Shown here in pieces: positions 13,638 through 22,031 of a stretch of DNA of 43,182 nucleotides. Position 1 is the first letter of the stretch. Every line of letters starts with the position of its first letter. The position numbers and the translations under genes are program-made. The notes under the pieces are model-generated. The model searched no databases, was not told where the DNA came from, and was given only the letters and a program-made list of their open reading frames with translations. The DNA comes from Streptomyces pinistramenti (GTDB lineage: Bacteria > Actinomycetota > Actinomycetes > Streptomycetales > Streptomycetaceae), in contig NZ_JAJCXB010000056.1 of NCBI RefSeq assembly GCF_020564935.1, positions 1-43,182 on the forward strand. Reading direction: 5' to 3'.

Positions 13638-14348
13638 GTGAACACTCTCGCGCTCGGCCCCCAGTGGCTGGACCCGGATTACCTGATCGCCACGTACGGC
13701 CTGATCGGCGTCCTGGTCATCGTCTTCGCGGAGTCCGGCCTGCTGATCGGCTTCTTCCTGCCGGGTGACTCCCTGCTGTTCACCACCGGCCTGCTGGTGA
13801 CCACGAACAAGATCGACCTGCCGCTGTGGGCGGTGTGCGCGCTGGTCGTGCTGGCCGCGGTGCTCGGTGACCAGGCGGGCTATCTCTTCGGGCGCAAGGT
13901 CGGCCCCTCGCTGTTCAAGCGGCCCGACTCCCGGCTCTTCAAGCAGGAGAACGTCGAGAAGGCGCACGACTTCTTCGAGAAGTACGGCCCCAAGTCGCTG
14001 ATCCTGGCCCGCTTCGTACCGATCGTGCGGACGTTCACGCCGATCATCGCCGGTGTGAGCCGGATGAACTACCGCTCGTTCCTCATCTTCAACGTCATCG
14101 GCGGCACCCTGTGGGGCGCGGGTGTCACGCTGCTCGGCGCCGCGCTGGGCAACATCGCGTTCGTGCACAAGAACATCGAGGCCATGCTGGTCCTGATCGT
14201 GCTGATCTCGGTGGTGCCGATCGCCGTCGAGTTCCTCCGGGCCCGCGGCAAGGCCAAGAAGGCGGCCGCCGCCGAGGTCCCCGGCCAGGCCGCCGCCCTC
14301 CAGCCGAACGGCGGCGACGGCCGCCGCGGACGGCACGCCAAGCGCTGA
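13638..14348 (+). CDS. DedA-family membrane protein
   Basis: 236-residue polytopic membrane protein of the DedA/SNARE-associated type, recently linked to lipid flipping (undecaprenyl phosphate and phosphatidylethanolamine). Family marks are FAESGLLIGFFLPGDSLLFT (about 30-50), GDQAGYLFGRKVGPSLF and ARFVPIVRTFTPIIAGVSRM (about 127-146), including the conserved ARF-P-R-T pattern. The C-terminal tail is Lys/Ala/Arg-rich. The GTG at 13638 has AGGAG about ten bases upstream. The 242 bases after it hold no gene I can see. Confidence 0.92.
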   Translation: MNTLALGPQWLDPDYLIATYGLIGVLVIVFAESGLLIGFFLPGDSLLFTTGLLVTTNKIDLPLWAVCALVVLAAVLGDQAGYLFGRKVGPSLFKRPDSRLFKQENVEKAHDFFEKYGPKSLILARFVPIVRTFTPIIAGVSRMNYRSFLIFNVIGGTLWGAGVTLLGAALGNIAFVHKNIEAMLVLIVLISVVPIAVEFLRARGKAKKAAAAEVPGQAAALQPNGGDGRRGRHAKR

Positions 14349-14590
14349 CACCCGTACGGGCGCCGCGCCGCCCCGCGTCCTGCGGCGGCGGGCGCACCAG
14401 GGGCGCGCAGCCGTGGCCGGCCCCGCCGCCGGAGCGCGGCCCGCACCTCTGCGGCACGCCGGCGCACCCCCGAACCACCCCCGCCGGCCCGTAGGGCGGC
14501 CGGGAAACACCCCCCGGCCCGCGCGCACCGGCACGCCATCAGGCATCGTGTCCTTGACGGTCGCATGAGGCGTACGAGGAGCGAAGAGAC

Positions 14591-16372
14591 GTGGCGTCGG
14601 ACCCACAGCGCGGCCAGCGCGGCACCAACGGCACACCGCACTCCCACAACGGCTCGAAGAGCGGGCGGAACGGCAACGGCGGCACCGCGTCGGGCAACGG
14701 CCCGGAGCCGTCCGACGAGGACCGGAGGCCGTCGGCTGACGAGGCGCGCAGCGCCTTCACGCCGCCGATGGGCGTGCCGTACCCGCCGCTGCCCGAGGAC
14801 GAAAGCAGCACCACATCCGAGTTCGCGCTGCCCGAGGGGCTGCGCCCGGAGGTGTCCGCGGAGCAGGAGGGCTCGGCGTTCGCGCCGCCCGGTGGCACCA
14901 CCACGGGCCAGACGCCGCTGCCAGGTGGCGGATTTCCGGCCTTCACGCCGCCGCACGGTATCCCCGTCATCAGCCTCACCAAGGAGGCGCCCTGGCAGGA
15001 CCGGATGCGCACCATGCTGCGGATGCCGGTCCACGAGCGCCCGGTCCCCGAGCGCGCCGAGCGGACCGACGAGACCGGTCCCGCGGTCCCGCGCGTGCTC
15101 GACCTGACGCTCCGTATCGGCGAGATCCTGCTGGCCGGCGGCGAGGGCGCCGAGGACGTCGAGGCCGCGATGTTCGGCGTCGCGCACGCCTACGGCCTGG
15201 AACGCGTCGAGCCGACCGTCACCTTCACACTGCTGTCCATCTCGTACCAGCCCTCGCTGGTCGACGACCCGGTCACGGCCAGCAGGACGGTGCGGCGCCG
15301 CGGCGTCGACTACACCCGGCTGTCCGCGGTCTTCCGGCTCGTCGACGACATCACGTCCGAGGGCATCACCCTCGAAGAGGCGTACCGCGGGCTCGCCGAG
15401 ATCCGCCGTAACCGCCACCCGTTCCCCAGCTGGGCGCTGACCCTGGCCTCCGGGCTGCTGTCCGGCGCCGCCTCCATGCTGGTCGGCGGCGGGCTGCTGG
15501 TGTTCGTCGCGGCCGCGGTCGGCTCGATGCTCGGCGACCGGCTGGCGTGGCTGGCGTCCGGGCGCGGGCTGCCCGAGTTCTACCAGTTCGTGGTGGCCGC
15601 GATGCCGCCCGCCATGATGGGCGTGGGGTTCGGCCTCGCGCACGCCAACGTGCAGGCGTCCGCCGTGATCACCGGTGGGCTGTTCGCGCTGATCCCGGGA
15701 CGGGCGCTGGTCGCCGGCGTCCAGGACGGCCTGACCGGCTACTACATCACCGCGTCCGCCCGTCTCCTGGAGGTCGGCTACCTCATCGTCGGCATCGTCG
15801 TCGGCGTGCTCAGCGTGCTCTACATCGGGCTCCAGGTGGATCCGGGCCTTGAGCGCCTCAACCCCGAGCAGGCGTTGCACGTCTACAACGCGCCGCTGGT
15901 GCAGATCGTCGCGTCCATGATGCTGGCGCTCGCGTTCTGTGTGCTGCTTCAGCAGGAACGTCACACCGTGGCGTTCGCGACGCTGAACGGCGGGGTGGCG
16001 TGGGTCGTCTACGGCGCGCTCGCCAACGTCGCCAAACTCAACGCGGTGCCCGCCACCGCCATCGCCGCGGGACTGGTCGGCCTCTTCGGGCAGCTGCTCT
16101 CCCGCTACCGCTACGCCTCCGCGCTGCCCTACGTCACCGCGGCCATCGGCCCGCTGCTGCCCGGTAGCGCCACGTACTTCGGGCTGCTCAACTTCGCCCA
16201 GGGCAACCTTCTCGACGGCATCTCGTCACTGATCAAGGCGGTCTCGCTGGCGCTGGCCATCGCCGTCGGCGTGAACCTCGGAAGCGAGGTCGCCCGGCTG
16301 TTTCTCCGCGCCCCCGGCATCGAGACCGCAGCCGGCGGCCGCCGCGCCGCCAAGCGCACCAGGGGCTTCTGA
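14591..16372 (+). CDS. threonine/serine exporter family protein (ThrE-like)
   Basis: 593 residues. The first 170 or so are low-complexity and hydrophilic (Gly, Ser, Asn, Pro) and probably disordered in the cytosol. Then comes the ThrE N-terminal domain (LDLTLRIGEILLAGGEGAEDVEAAM at about 175-200) and roughly ten membrane helices in two halves, as in fused ThrE (DUF1212 plus DUF3815). The family exports threonine and serine by proton antiport in Corynebacterium; substrate here is inferred. The GTG at 14591 follows GAGGAGCGAAGAG. The gene converges on ppa. Confidence 0.87.
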   Translation: MASDPQRGQRGTNGTPHSHNGSKSGRNGNGGTASGNGPEPSDEDRRPSADEARSAFTPPMGVPYPPLPEDESSTTSEFALPEGLRPEVSAEQEGSAFAPPGGTTTGQTPLPGGGFPAFTPPHGIPVISLTKEAPWQDRMRTMLRMPVHERPVPERAERTDETGPAVPRVLDLTLRIGEILLAGGEGAEDVEAAMFGVAHAYGLERVEPTVTFTLLSISYQPSLVDDPVTASRTVRRRGVDYTRLSAVFRLVDDITSEGITLEEAYRGLAEIRRNRHPFPSWALTLASGLLSGAASMLVGGGLLVFVAAAVGSMLGDRLAWLASGRGLPEFYQFVVAAMPPAMMGVGFGLAHANVQASAVITGGLFALIPGRALVAGVQDGLTGYYITASARLLEVGYLIVGIVVGVLSVLYIGLQVDPGLERLNPEQALHVYNAPLVQIVASMMLALAFCVLLQQERHTVAFATLNGGVAWVVYGALANVAKLNAVPATAIAAGLVGLFGQLLSRYRYASALPYVTAAIGPLLPGSATYFGLLNFAQGNLLDGISSLIKAVSLALAIAVGVNLGSEVARLFLRAPGIETAAGGRRAAKRTRGF

Positions 16373-16419
16373 CCCGGGGCCCGATGGCCTTCCGACGGCC
16401 CCGCCGTACGCGAACGGCG

Positions 16420-16449
16420 CCGGGTCCGGGGAACGGCGAAGGACCCCGG
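16420..16449. terminator. hairpin between convergent thrE-like and ppa genes
   Basis: CCGGGTCC (16420-16427) pairs with GGACCCCGG (16441-16449) with one bulged base. It lies in the 88-base gap between two stop codons and could end transcription from both sides. Confidence 0.45.
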
Positions 16450-16460
16450 GACGGCCACCG

Positions 16461-16955
16461 TCAGTGGGCGCCGCCCTGCGCCTCCAGGCGCTTGTAGGAC
16501 GCCTCGATCTCGGCCTCGGCCTCGGTGCGGCCGACCCAGTTCGCGCCCTCGACGGACTTGCCGGGCTCCAGGTCCTTGTAGACCTCGAAGAAGTGCTGGA
16601 TCTCCAGGCGGTCGAACTCCGAGACGTGGTGGATGTCCCGCAGGTGCTCCACGCGCGGGTCGGACGCGGGCACGCACAGCAGCTTGTCGTCGCCGCCCGC
16701 CTCGTCCGTCATCCGGAACATGCCGATGGCGCGGCACTTGATGAGGCAACCGGGGAAGGTCGGCTCGTCCAGGATGACCAGCGCGTCCAGCGGGTCGCCG
16801 TCCTCGCCCAGGGTGTTCTCGACAAAGCCGTAGTCGGCCGGGTAGCTGGTCGAGGTGAAGAGTCGACGGTCCAGGCGGATCCGACCGGTCTCGTGGTCCA
16901 CCTCGTACTTGTTCCGCGAACCCTTCGGGATCTCGATGGTGACGTCGAACTCCAC
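16461..16955 (-). CDS. ppa: inorganic pyrophosphatase
   Basis: 164-residue family I soluble pyrophosphatase, which hydrolyses PPi with Mg2+ and pulls biosynthetic reactions forward. The active-site signature DGDPLD is present at about residues 52-57, and EIPKGSRNKYEVDHETGRI and YPADYGFVENT are hallmark segments. I chose the GTG at 16955 because GGAGGAG lies six bases before it and the protein then starts VEFDVTIEIPKG, as family members do; the frame is open eight codons further. It is divergent from the carboxypeptidase gene. Confidence 0.95.
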   Translation of the reverse strand: MEFDVTIEIPKGSRNKYEVDHETGRIRLDRRLFTSTSYPADYGFVENTLGEDGDPLDALVILDEPTFPGCLIKCRAIGMFRMTDEAGGDDKLLCVPASDPRVEHLRDIHHVSEFDRLEIQHFFEVYKDLEPGKSVEGANWVGRTEAEAEIEASYKRLEAQGGAH

Positions 16956-16996
16956 GGGTGGCTCCTCCATGATCAACACATAGGTCTGGTGATTAA

Positions 16997-18673
16997 GTGT
17001 CCCCCACGCAGGTGTGTGGTGGCGAAAGGGGCTGGTCCGAGGTGCCGGAGACCGGATCGTGGCAGGTCAGATGGCAATCGGCGCAACGGTCGGCGAAGTC
17101 CGCCGCGCGCACCGCGTCGCGCACCGCACGGGCGGCCGGGCGTGACGTACAGCAGGCGTGGCGGTCCGCGCCGCTGCGTACGCGGCAGACCTGGCGGCTG
17201 ACCACGGTGTCCGCCGTCGCAGGTCTGGCGGTCGCGACCGCCGCGGTGGCGACGGCCGGGCCGTGGGACTCGGGTCAGCGTACGGCCGAGCGGGCACGCG
17301 CAGGGGCGGCGGCCGGTACAGGTGGCGAGCATCACTCCGGCGCCCCCGGCCCGGGTGCGGGCCCGGGGCCCGGCACCCCGCAGGTCCTGCCCGCGGCCGG
17401 CGCCTTCGACCGGGCCGCATCAGGACGCGGCGCGGCGCCCGCGCCCACCGGAGCCGGGCTCGCCCACGCGCTCACCCCGCTGCTCAAGAGCCGGGCGCTG
17501 GGCCCGCTGCGCACCGCGTCCGTCCTCGATGTCGCCTCCGGGCGCGAGATCTTCAGCGCCAAGCCGGGCGCCGCGTCGACCCCCGCGTCCACCGTCAAGC
17601 TCGCCACCGCCGTTGCCGCGCTGTCCACGCTCGGGCCCGACCACCGCATCGCGACCACCGTCGTGGCGGGCTCCGGCAAGAGCGAGAAGGGCGAGAAGGG
17701 TGAGAAGGGCAAGGGTGCCGGGGGGGACCGGATCGTGCTCGTCGGCGGCGGCGACCCGACGCTCACCGCCCGCCCGCCCAAGGGCGACGCCGACCAGCGC
17801 CCCGCCAACCTGCACACCCTCGCCGACGACACCGCCCGCACGCTCAAGAAGCGCGGCACCACCGAGGTTGCCCTCGGCTACGACACCTCGCTCTACTCCG
17901 GGCCCCCCGAGCACCCCATCGGCCCCAACGAGAACATCGCCCCGGTCAGCGCCCTGATGGCCGACGAGGGACGGCTCGACGACAGCGACCACGGCACCGC
18001 GCCGCGGGACGCCGACCCGGCCGCCGCCGCGGCCCGCGCGTTCGCCGGCCTGCTCCGGGCCCGCGGCATCGACGTCCAGGGCGACCCGGCCGCGGCCCAC
18101 GCCCCCAAGGAGGCCGACCGGATCGCCGCGGTCCGCTCCCTGCCGCTGTCCGACCTCGTCGAGCGGATGCTGACCTACAGCGACAACGACATCGCCGAAG
18201 GACTGGCCCGGCAGACCGCCGTCGGCGCGGGCGAGCCGGTGAGCTTCGCCGGCGCCGCCACCGCCGTACGCAAGGCGCTCGCCGCCCGGCAACTGCCGCT
18301 GGCCGGCGCGAAGTTCGCGGACGGCAGCGGCCTCGACCGTGACGACAAGGTCACCGCGGGACTGCTCTCCCACCTCCTCCTGCGCGCCGCCGCACCCGAC
18401 CACCCCGAGCTGCGCCCGATCGTCACCGGCCTGCCCGTTGCCGCTTTCACCGGCACCCTCAGCGACCGCTACGGCCACACCGCCGGCGCCGGTGCGGTAC
18501 GGGCCAAGACCGGCACCCTCACCGGCGTGAACACCCTGGCCGGCACCGTCGTCGACGCCGACGGACGGCTGCTCGTCTTCGCCTTCATGACCAGCGGCAC
18601 CACCGACGCCCAGGGCGCCCAGAAGGCGCTGGACACCCTCGCGTCGGCGGTCGCCAACTGCGGCTGCCGCTGA
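16997..18673 (+). CDS. dacB: D-alanyl-D-alanine carboxypeptidase/endopeptidase (PBP4, peptidase S13)
   Basis: 558-residue penicillin-binding protein that trims peptidoglycan stem peptides outside the membrane. An Arg-rich cytoplasmic segment precedes one membrane anchor (about 68-88), then a Gly/Pro-rich linker and the S13 domain. The three active-site motifs are complete: STVK at 198-201, SDN at 395-397 and KTG at 504-506. An (EKG)3 stretch at about residues 230-238 comes from 9-base tandem repeats. The start is uncertain: GTG 16997 has no clear ribosome binding site, and GTG 17042 is an alternative. Confidence 0.92.
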   Translation: MSPTQVCGGERGWSEVPETGSWQVRWQSAQRSAKSAARTASRTARAAGRDVQQAWRSAPLRTRQTWRLTTVSAVAGLAVATAAVATAGPWDSGQRTAERARAGAAAGTGGEHHSGAPGPGAGPGPGTPQVLPAAGAFDRAASGRGAAPAPTGAGLAHALTPLLKSRALGPLRTASVLDVASGREIFSAKPGAASTPASTVKLATAVAALSTLGPDHRIATTVVAGSGKSEKGEKGEKGKGAGGDRIVLVGGGDPTLTARPPKGDADQRPANLHTLADDTARTLKKRGTTEVALGYDTSLYSGPPEHPIGPNENIAPVSALMADEGRLDDSDHGTAPRDADPAAAAARAFAGLLRARGIDVQGDPAAAHAPKEADRIAAVRSLPLSDLVERMLTYSDNDIAEGLARQTAVGAGEPVSFAGAATAVRKALAARQLPLAGAKFADGSGLDRDDKVTAGLLSHLLLRAAAPDHPELRPIVTGLPVAAFTGTLSDRYGHTAGAGAVRAKTGTLTGVNTLAGTVVDADGRLLVFAFMTSGTTDAQGAQKALDTLASAVANCGCR

Positions 18674-18758
18674 ATCCGGACGGCGCGGCAGGCGCCCGCC
18701 CGCACTGCAAAACCCCGGTCGGCTATGCCCGAGCCAACGGCCCACGTACCGTGAACGC

Positions 18759-19913
18759 ATGACGAGCATCGGTGGTGTCGAGATGGTCGACTGGAATCTC
18801 GCGGTGGCGACCGCGACCCGGTTCGTGCGGCCCGGTCCAGAGGTGAGCCGGGACGAGGCGCGGGCGATCGTCGCCGAGCTGCGCAGGCACGCCAAGTCCT
18901 CCGAGGAACACGTCCGCGCCTTCACCCGGATGGCGCAGCCGGGCCCCGAGGGCGAGGCGCCGCACGACACCCCGGTCCTGGTCGTCGACCGGCCCGGCTG
19001 GATCAAGGCCAACGTCGCCGGGTTCCGGGCGGTGCTCAAGCCGCTGCTGGACAAGATGGAGGACCGCCGCTCCAACGTCCCCGGGGGCGCCGTGCTCGGT
19101 GCCGTCGGCGGCAAGGTGACCGGCGTCGAGCTGGGCATGCTGCTGTCGTTCCTGTCCTCCCGCGTGCTGGGCCAGTACGAGACGTTCGCCCCCGCGTCCC
19201 GCGAACTGCCCGCCGCGGCCCAGGGCGGCAGGCTGCTGCTCGTCGCGCCGAACATCGTGCACGTCGAACGGGAACTGGAGGTCGACCCGCACGACTTCCG
19301 CCTGTGGGTGTGCCTCCACGAAGAGACCCACCGCACCCAGTTCACCGCCGTCCCCTGGCTGCGCGATCACATCGAGGGCGAGATCCAGTCCTTCCTCGCG
19401 GAGACCGACATCGATCCCGGCACCCTCCTGGAGCGGCTGCGCGAGGCCGCCCAGTCGCTGTCCGGCGCCCGGCCCGAGGGCGAGGAGGGCGAGGACGGCG
19501 GCCGCTCGCTCGTCGACCTCGTGCAGACGCCCGTCCAGCGCGAGATCCTCGGCCGGCTGACCGCCGTGATGTCGCTCCTGGAGGGCCACGCCGACTTCGT
19601 CATGGACGGCGTGGGGCCCGACGTGGTGCCCTCGGTCGCGGAGATCCGCGAGAAGTTCCAGAAGCGCAGGGCCAGCGGCGCCGGGCGGCTCGACCTGGCC
19701 CTGCGCAAGCTCCTGGGCCTGGATGCCAAGCTGCGGCAGTACCGCGACGGCGAGCGGTTCGTACGCGCCGTCGTCGACGACATCGGCATGGACGGCTTCA
19801 ACCGCGTCTGGACCTCGCCGAACACCCTCCCCACCAAGCAGGAGATCGCCGCGCCCGCCGACTGGGTCGCCCGCGTACGGGGTCAGGGCGCTTCTGGGGG
19901 CGGGGCACGGTAA
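18759..19913 (+). CDS. zinc-dependent metalloprotease, DUF2342/F420-associated family
   Basis: 384-residue protein. HEETH at 187-191 is the HExxH zinc motif and EGHADFVMD at 275-283 would supply the third ligand. DWNLAVATATRFVRPGPEVS at the start and VDDIGMDGFNRVWTSPNTLPT near the end are typical of this actinobacterial family, often annotated as coenzyme F420 biosynthesis-associated; the substrate is unknown. TACCGT lies at 18747-18752, six bases before the ATG, and no ribosome binding site is seen, so the mRNA is probably leaderless. It is followed by tilS after a 191-base gap. Confidence 0.9.
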   Translation: MTSIGGVEMVDWNLAVATATRFVRPGPEVSRDEARAIVAELRRHAKSSEEHVRAFTRMAQPGPEGEAPHDTPVLVVDRPGWIKANVAGFRAVLKPLLDKMEDRRSNVPGGAVLGAVGGKVTGVELGMLLSFLSSRVLGQYETFAPASRELPAAAQGGRLLLVAPNIVHVERELEVDPHDFRLWVCLHEETHRTQFTAVPWLRDHIEGEIQSFLAETDIDPGTLLERLREAAQSLSGARPEGEEGEDGGRSLVDLVQTPVQREILGRLTAVMSLLEGHADFVMDGVGPDVVPSVAEIREKFQKRRASGAGRLDLALRKLLGLDAKLRQYRDGERFVRAVVDDIGMDGFNRVWTSPNTLPTKQEIAAPADWVARVRGQGASGGGAR

Positions 19914-20104
19914 GGCAGCTGGGAGCCGCGGGCACGTCGCACGGCAGATGAACGCCCTCTCAATCACCCTTCTGAGGGACCGTGACCGGTGGATAGGCGT
20001 GCAATGCTCGGGGAACTGCTCACCTCTGTCACCATCTAGGCACTCTGTGTGACGAATTGCTCGTCGCGCACCGAGGCTCCCCAGCTGAACGATTGGAAAC
20101 GGAC

Positions 20105-21112
20105 ATGGGTCCCCATCCAGCGGTCGCCGCGATACGCCTGGCGGTCCGCCGCGTACTCCACGACGTGTTGAACCAGCACTGCACGCAGGGCACGGCCGAG
20201 CCCCCGCTCGTGCTCGTCGCCTGCTCCGGCGGCGCCGACTCCACGGCGCTCGCCTCCGCCCTCGCCTTCGAAGCGCCCAAGCTGGGCGTCCGGGCGGGCG
20301 GCGTGACCATCGACCACGGCCTCCAGGCGGGGTCCGACGTGCGCGCGGCCGAGGTCGTGCTGCGGCTGCGGGGCCTGCGGCTCGACCCGGTCGAGTCGGT
20401 GGCCGTCTCCGTCGGCAAGGAAGGCGGCCCGGAAGCCGCCGCCCGTGACGCCCGCTATGCCGCACTCGACGCGACCGCCGACCGCCTCGGCGCCGCCGCC
20501 GTCCTCCTCGGCCACACCCGCGACGACCAGGCGGAGACCGTACTGCTCGGCCTCGCCCGCGGCTCCGGCACCCGCTCGCTCTCCGGCATGGCCGCCACCA
20601 CCGGCCGGCACGGTCGCTACCGCCGGCCCTTCCTGGAGCTGGACCGCCAGACCGCCCGCAAGGCGTGCCTGATCCAGTCGCTGCCGGTCTGGGACGACCC
20701 GCACAACGCCGACCCCTCCTACACCCGCTCCCGGCTGCGCCACGAAGGGCTGCCCGCGCTCGAAAAGGCGCTCGGCAAGGGCGTCGTGGAGGCCCTGGCC
20801 CGTACCGCGCAGCTCTCCCGTGACGACGCCGACGCCCTGGACTCCTGGGCGGCCGACGCGGAGCGCACGGTCCTCGTCGGCGGCGGCGTTCTGGACGTCG
20901 CCGGGCTGTTCGCGCTGCCCGCCGCGGTACGCCGCCGAGTGCTGCGCAGGGCCGCCATCGCGGCGGGTTCGCCCGCCGGTTCGCTCTTCGCCCGCCACAT
21001 CGAGGAAGTGGACCGGCTGATCACGGCCTGGCGTGGTCAGGGCGCCATCAACCTCCCCGGGCGCGTCGGTGTTCGACGGCAGGGTGGCAGACTGGTCATT
21101 CGGCAGGGCTGA
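20105..21112 (+). CDS. tilS: tRNA(Ile)-lysidine synthetase
   Basis: 335-residue N-type ATP pyrophosphatase that attaches lysine to C34 of the AUA-reading tRNA-Ile, making it an isoleucine tRNA. The PP-loop is SGGADS (41-46); TIDHGLQAGSDVRA, LLGHTRDDQAETVLLGLARGSGT and RPFLELDR complete the synthetase core. The ATG at 20105 is preferred; the frame is open to 20057 but that extension is not typical of TilS. It is followed 61 bases later by hpt, the usual order tilS-hpt-ftsH. Confidence 0.93.
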   Translation: MGPHPAVAAIRLAVRRVLHDVLNQHCTQGTAEPPLVLVACSGGADSTALASALAFEAPKLGVRAGGVTIDHGLQAGSDVRAAEVVLRLRGLRLDPVESVAVSVGKEGGPEAAARDARYAALDATADRLGAAAVLLGHTRDDQAETVLLGLARGSGTRSLSGMAATTGRHGRYRRPFLELDRQTARKACLIQSLPVWDDPHNADPSYTRSRLRHEGLPALEKALGKGVVEALARTAQLSRDDADALDSWAADAERTVLVGGGVLDVAGLFALPAAVRRRVLRRAAIAAGSPAGSLFARHIEEVDRLITAWRGQGAINLPGRVGVRRQGGRLVIRQG

Positions 21113-21173
21113 GCCGCAGGACTGCCCCGCTTCATGAGTCTCACGACTGACATGAACACCGAACCGAGCGAGA

Positions 21174-21737
21174 GTGGCACGGGTGGACGACAAGGACATG
21201 GGCTCCGACCTTCAGTCGGTACTCATCAGCAAAGAAGAGATCGACGCCAAGCTGGCCGAGCTGGCCGCGAAGATCGACGCGGAGTACGCGGGCAAGGACC
21301 TGCTCATCGTCGGAGTCCTCAAGGGCGCCGTGATGGTGATGGCGGACCTGGCGCGCGCGCTGTCCACCCCGGTCACCATGGACTGGATGGCCGTTTCCTC
21401 GTACGGCGCGGGCACCCAGTCCTCCGGTGTGGTCCGCATCCTCAAGGACCTCGACACCGACATCAAGGGCAAGCACGTCCTGATCGTCGAGGACATCATC
21501 GACTCCGGCCTGACGCTGTCGTGGCTGCTGTCCAACCTCGGCTCGCGCGAGCCGGCCTCGCTGGAGGTCTGCACGCTGCTGCGCAAGCCGGAGGCGGCCA
21601 AGGTCGCCCTCGACGTGAAGTGGGTCGGCTTCGACATTCCCAATGAGTTCGTCGTCGGCTACGGCCTGGACTTCGCGGAGAAGTACCGGAACCTGCCGTT
21701 CGTCGGCACCCTCGCGCCGCACGTGTACGGCGGCTGA
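21174..21737 (+). CDS. hpt: hypoxanthine phosphoribosyltransferase
   Basis: 187-residue purine salvage enzyme that makes IMP or GMP from the base and PRPP. The PRPP-binding motif is VLIVEDIIDSGLTLSW; LIVGVLKGAVMVMADLARAL and WVGFDIPNEFVVGYGLD are also diagnostic. Two GTG starts are possible, 21174 and 21183 (starting VDDKDMGSD); a GAGCGAGAG stretch precedes both and I cannot decide firmly. Two hairpins follow the stop codon, so the gene probably ends the tilS-hpt unit. Confidence 0.95.
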   Translation: MARVDDKDMGSDLQSVLISKEEIDAKLAELAAKIDAEYAGKDLLIVGVLKGAVMVMADLARALSTPVTMDWMAVSSYGAGTQSSGVVRILKDLDTDIKGKHVLIVEDIIDSGLTLSWLLSNLGSREPASLEVCTLLRKPEAAKVALDVKWVGFDIPNEFVVGYGLDFAEKYRNLPFVGTLAPHVYGG

Positions 21738-21751
21738 GGAACGCAATCCCA

Positions 21752-21829
21752 CTCGCCGGTCACCATCGGCCGGCGAGGGCCCGGAGCAGCTGCTGTGCCG
21801 CGGCGGGAACCCCTCGGGGCCTCCCGCCG
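21752..21829 (+). terminator. two consecutive hairpins after hpt
   Basis: The first is CTCGCCGG (21752-21759) with CCGGCGAG (21770-21777). The second is CGGCGGG (21801-21807) with CCCGCCG (21823-21829), enclosing CCCC/GGGG (21810-21813, 21816-21819). Both follow the hpt stop and precede the ftsH promoter region. Between them and ftsH I see -10-like TACCGT (21903-21908) and TAATAC (21935-21940) but no good -35. Confidence 0.6.
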
Positions 21830-22004
21830 TTGAAGCAGGGAGAACGGAATCCGAGGCTTCATTGTTAACCGTGGGCGGCGGCGTCGGGTGACAATGCTGG
21901 GGTACCGTCCGAAGGCACTCATTTTTCGGGCCAGTAATACACCGTACGCACGACCAGCCCTCCACGGGGCTGTTGTGCCTCACTGTGGCAGGAGGGACGG
22001 GGCC

Positions 22005-22031
22005 GTGTCGGCTCCGTATGGATGGACGTGA
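22005..22031 (+). CDS. possible eight-codon leader ORF overlapping the ftsH start
   Basis: A GTG at 22005 with a strong GGAGGG site (21991-21996, eight bases away) opens MSAPYGWT and stops at TGA 22029-22031. The ftsH ATG at 22022 lies inside it in another frame and has no ribosome binding site of its own. Ribosomes finishing the leader could restart at ftsH. This is visible in sequence; function is inference. Confidence 0.4.
   Translation: MSAPYGWT

Noticed and set aside
14069..15964. 631-codon minus-strand open frame opposite the ThrE-like gene
   Set aside because: Its product is rich in His, Arg, Asp and Gln, typical of an antisense shadow of a high-GC gene.
17420..19345. 641-codon minus-strand open frame opposite dacB and the DUF2342 gene
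   Set aside because: It is a Gly/Arg/Val-rich shadow of two genes with complete active-site motifs.
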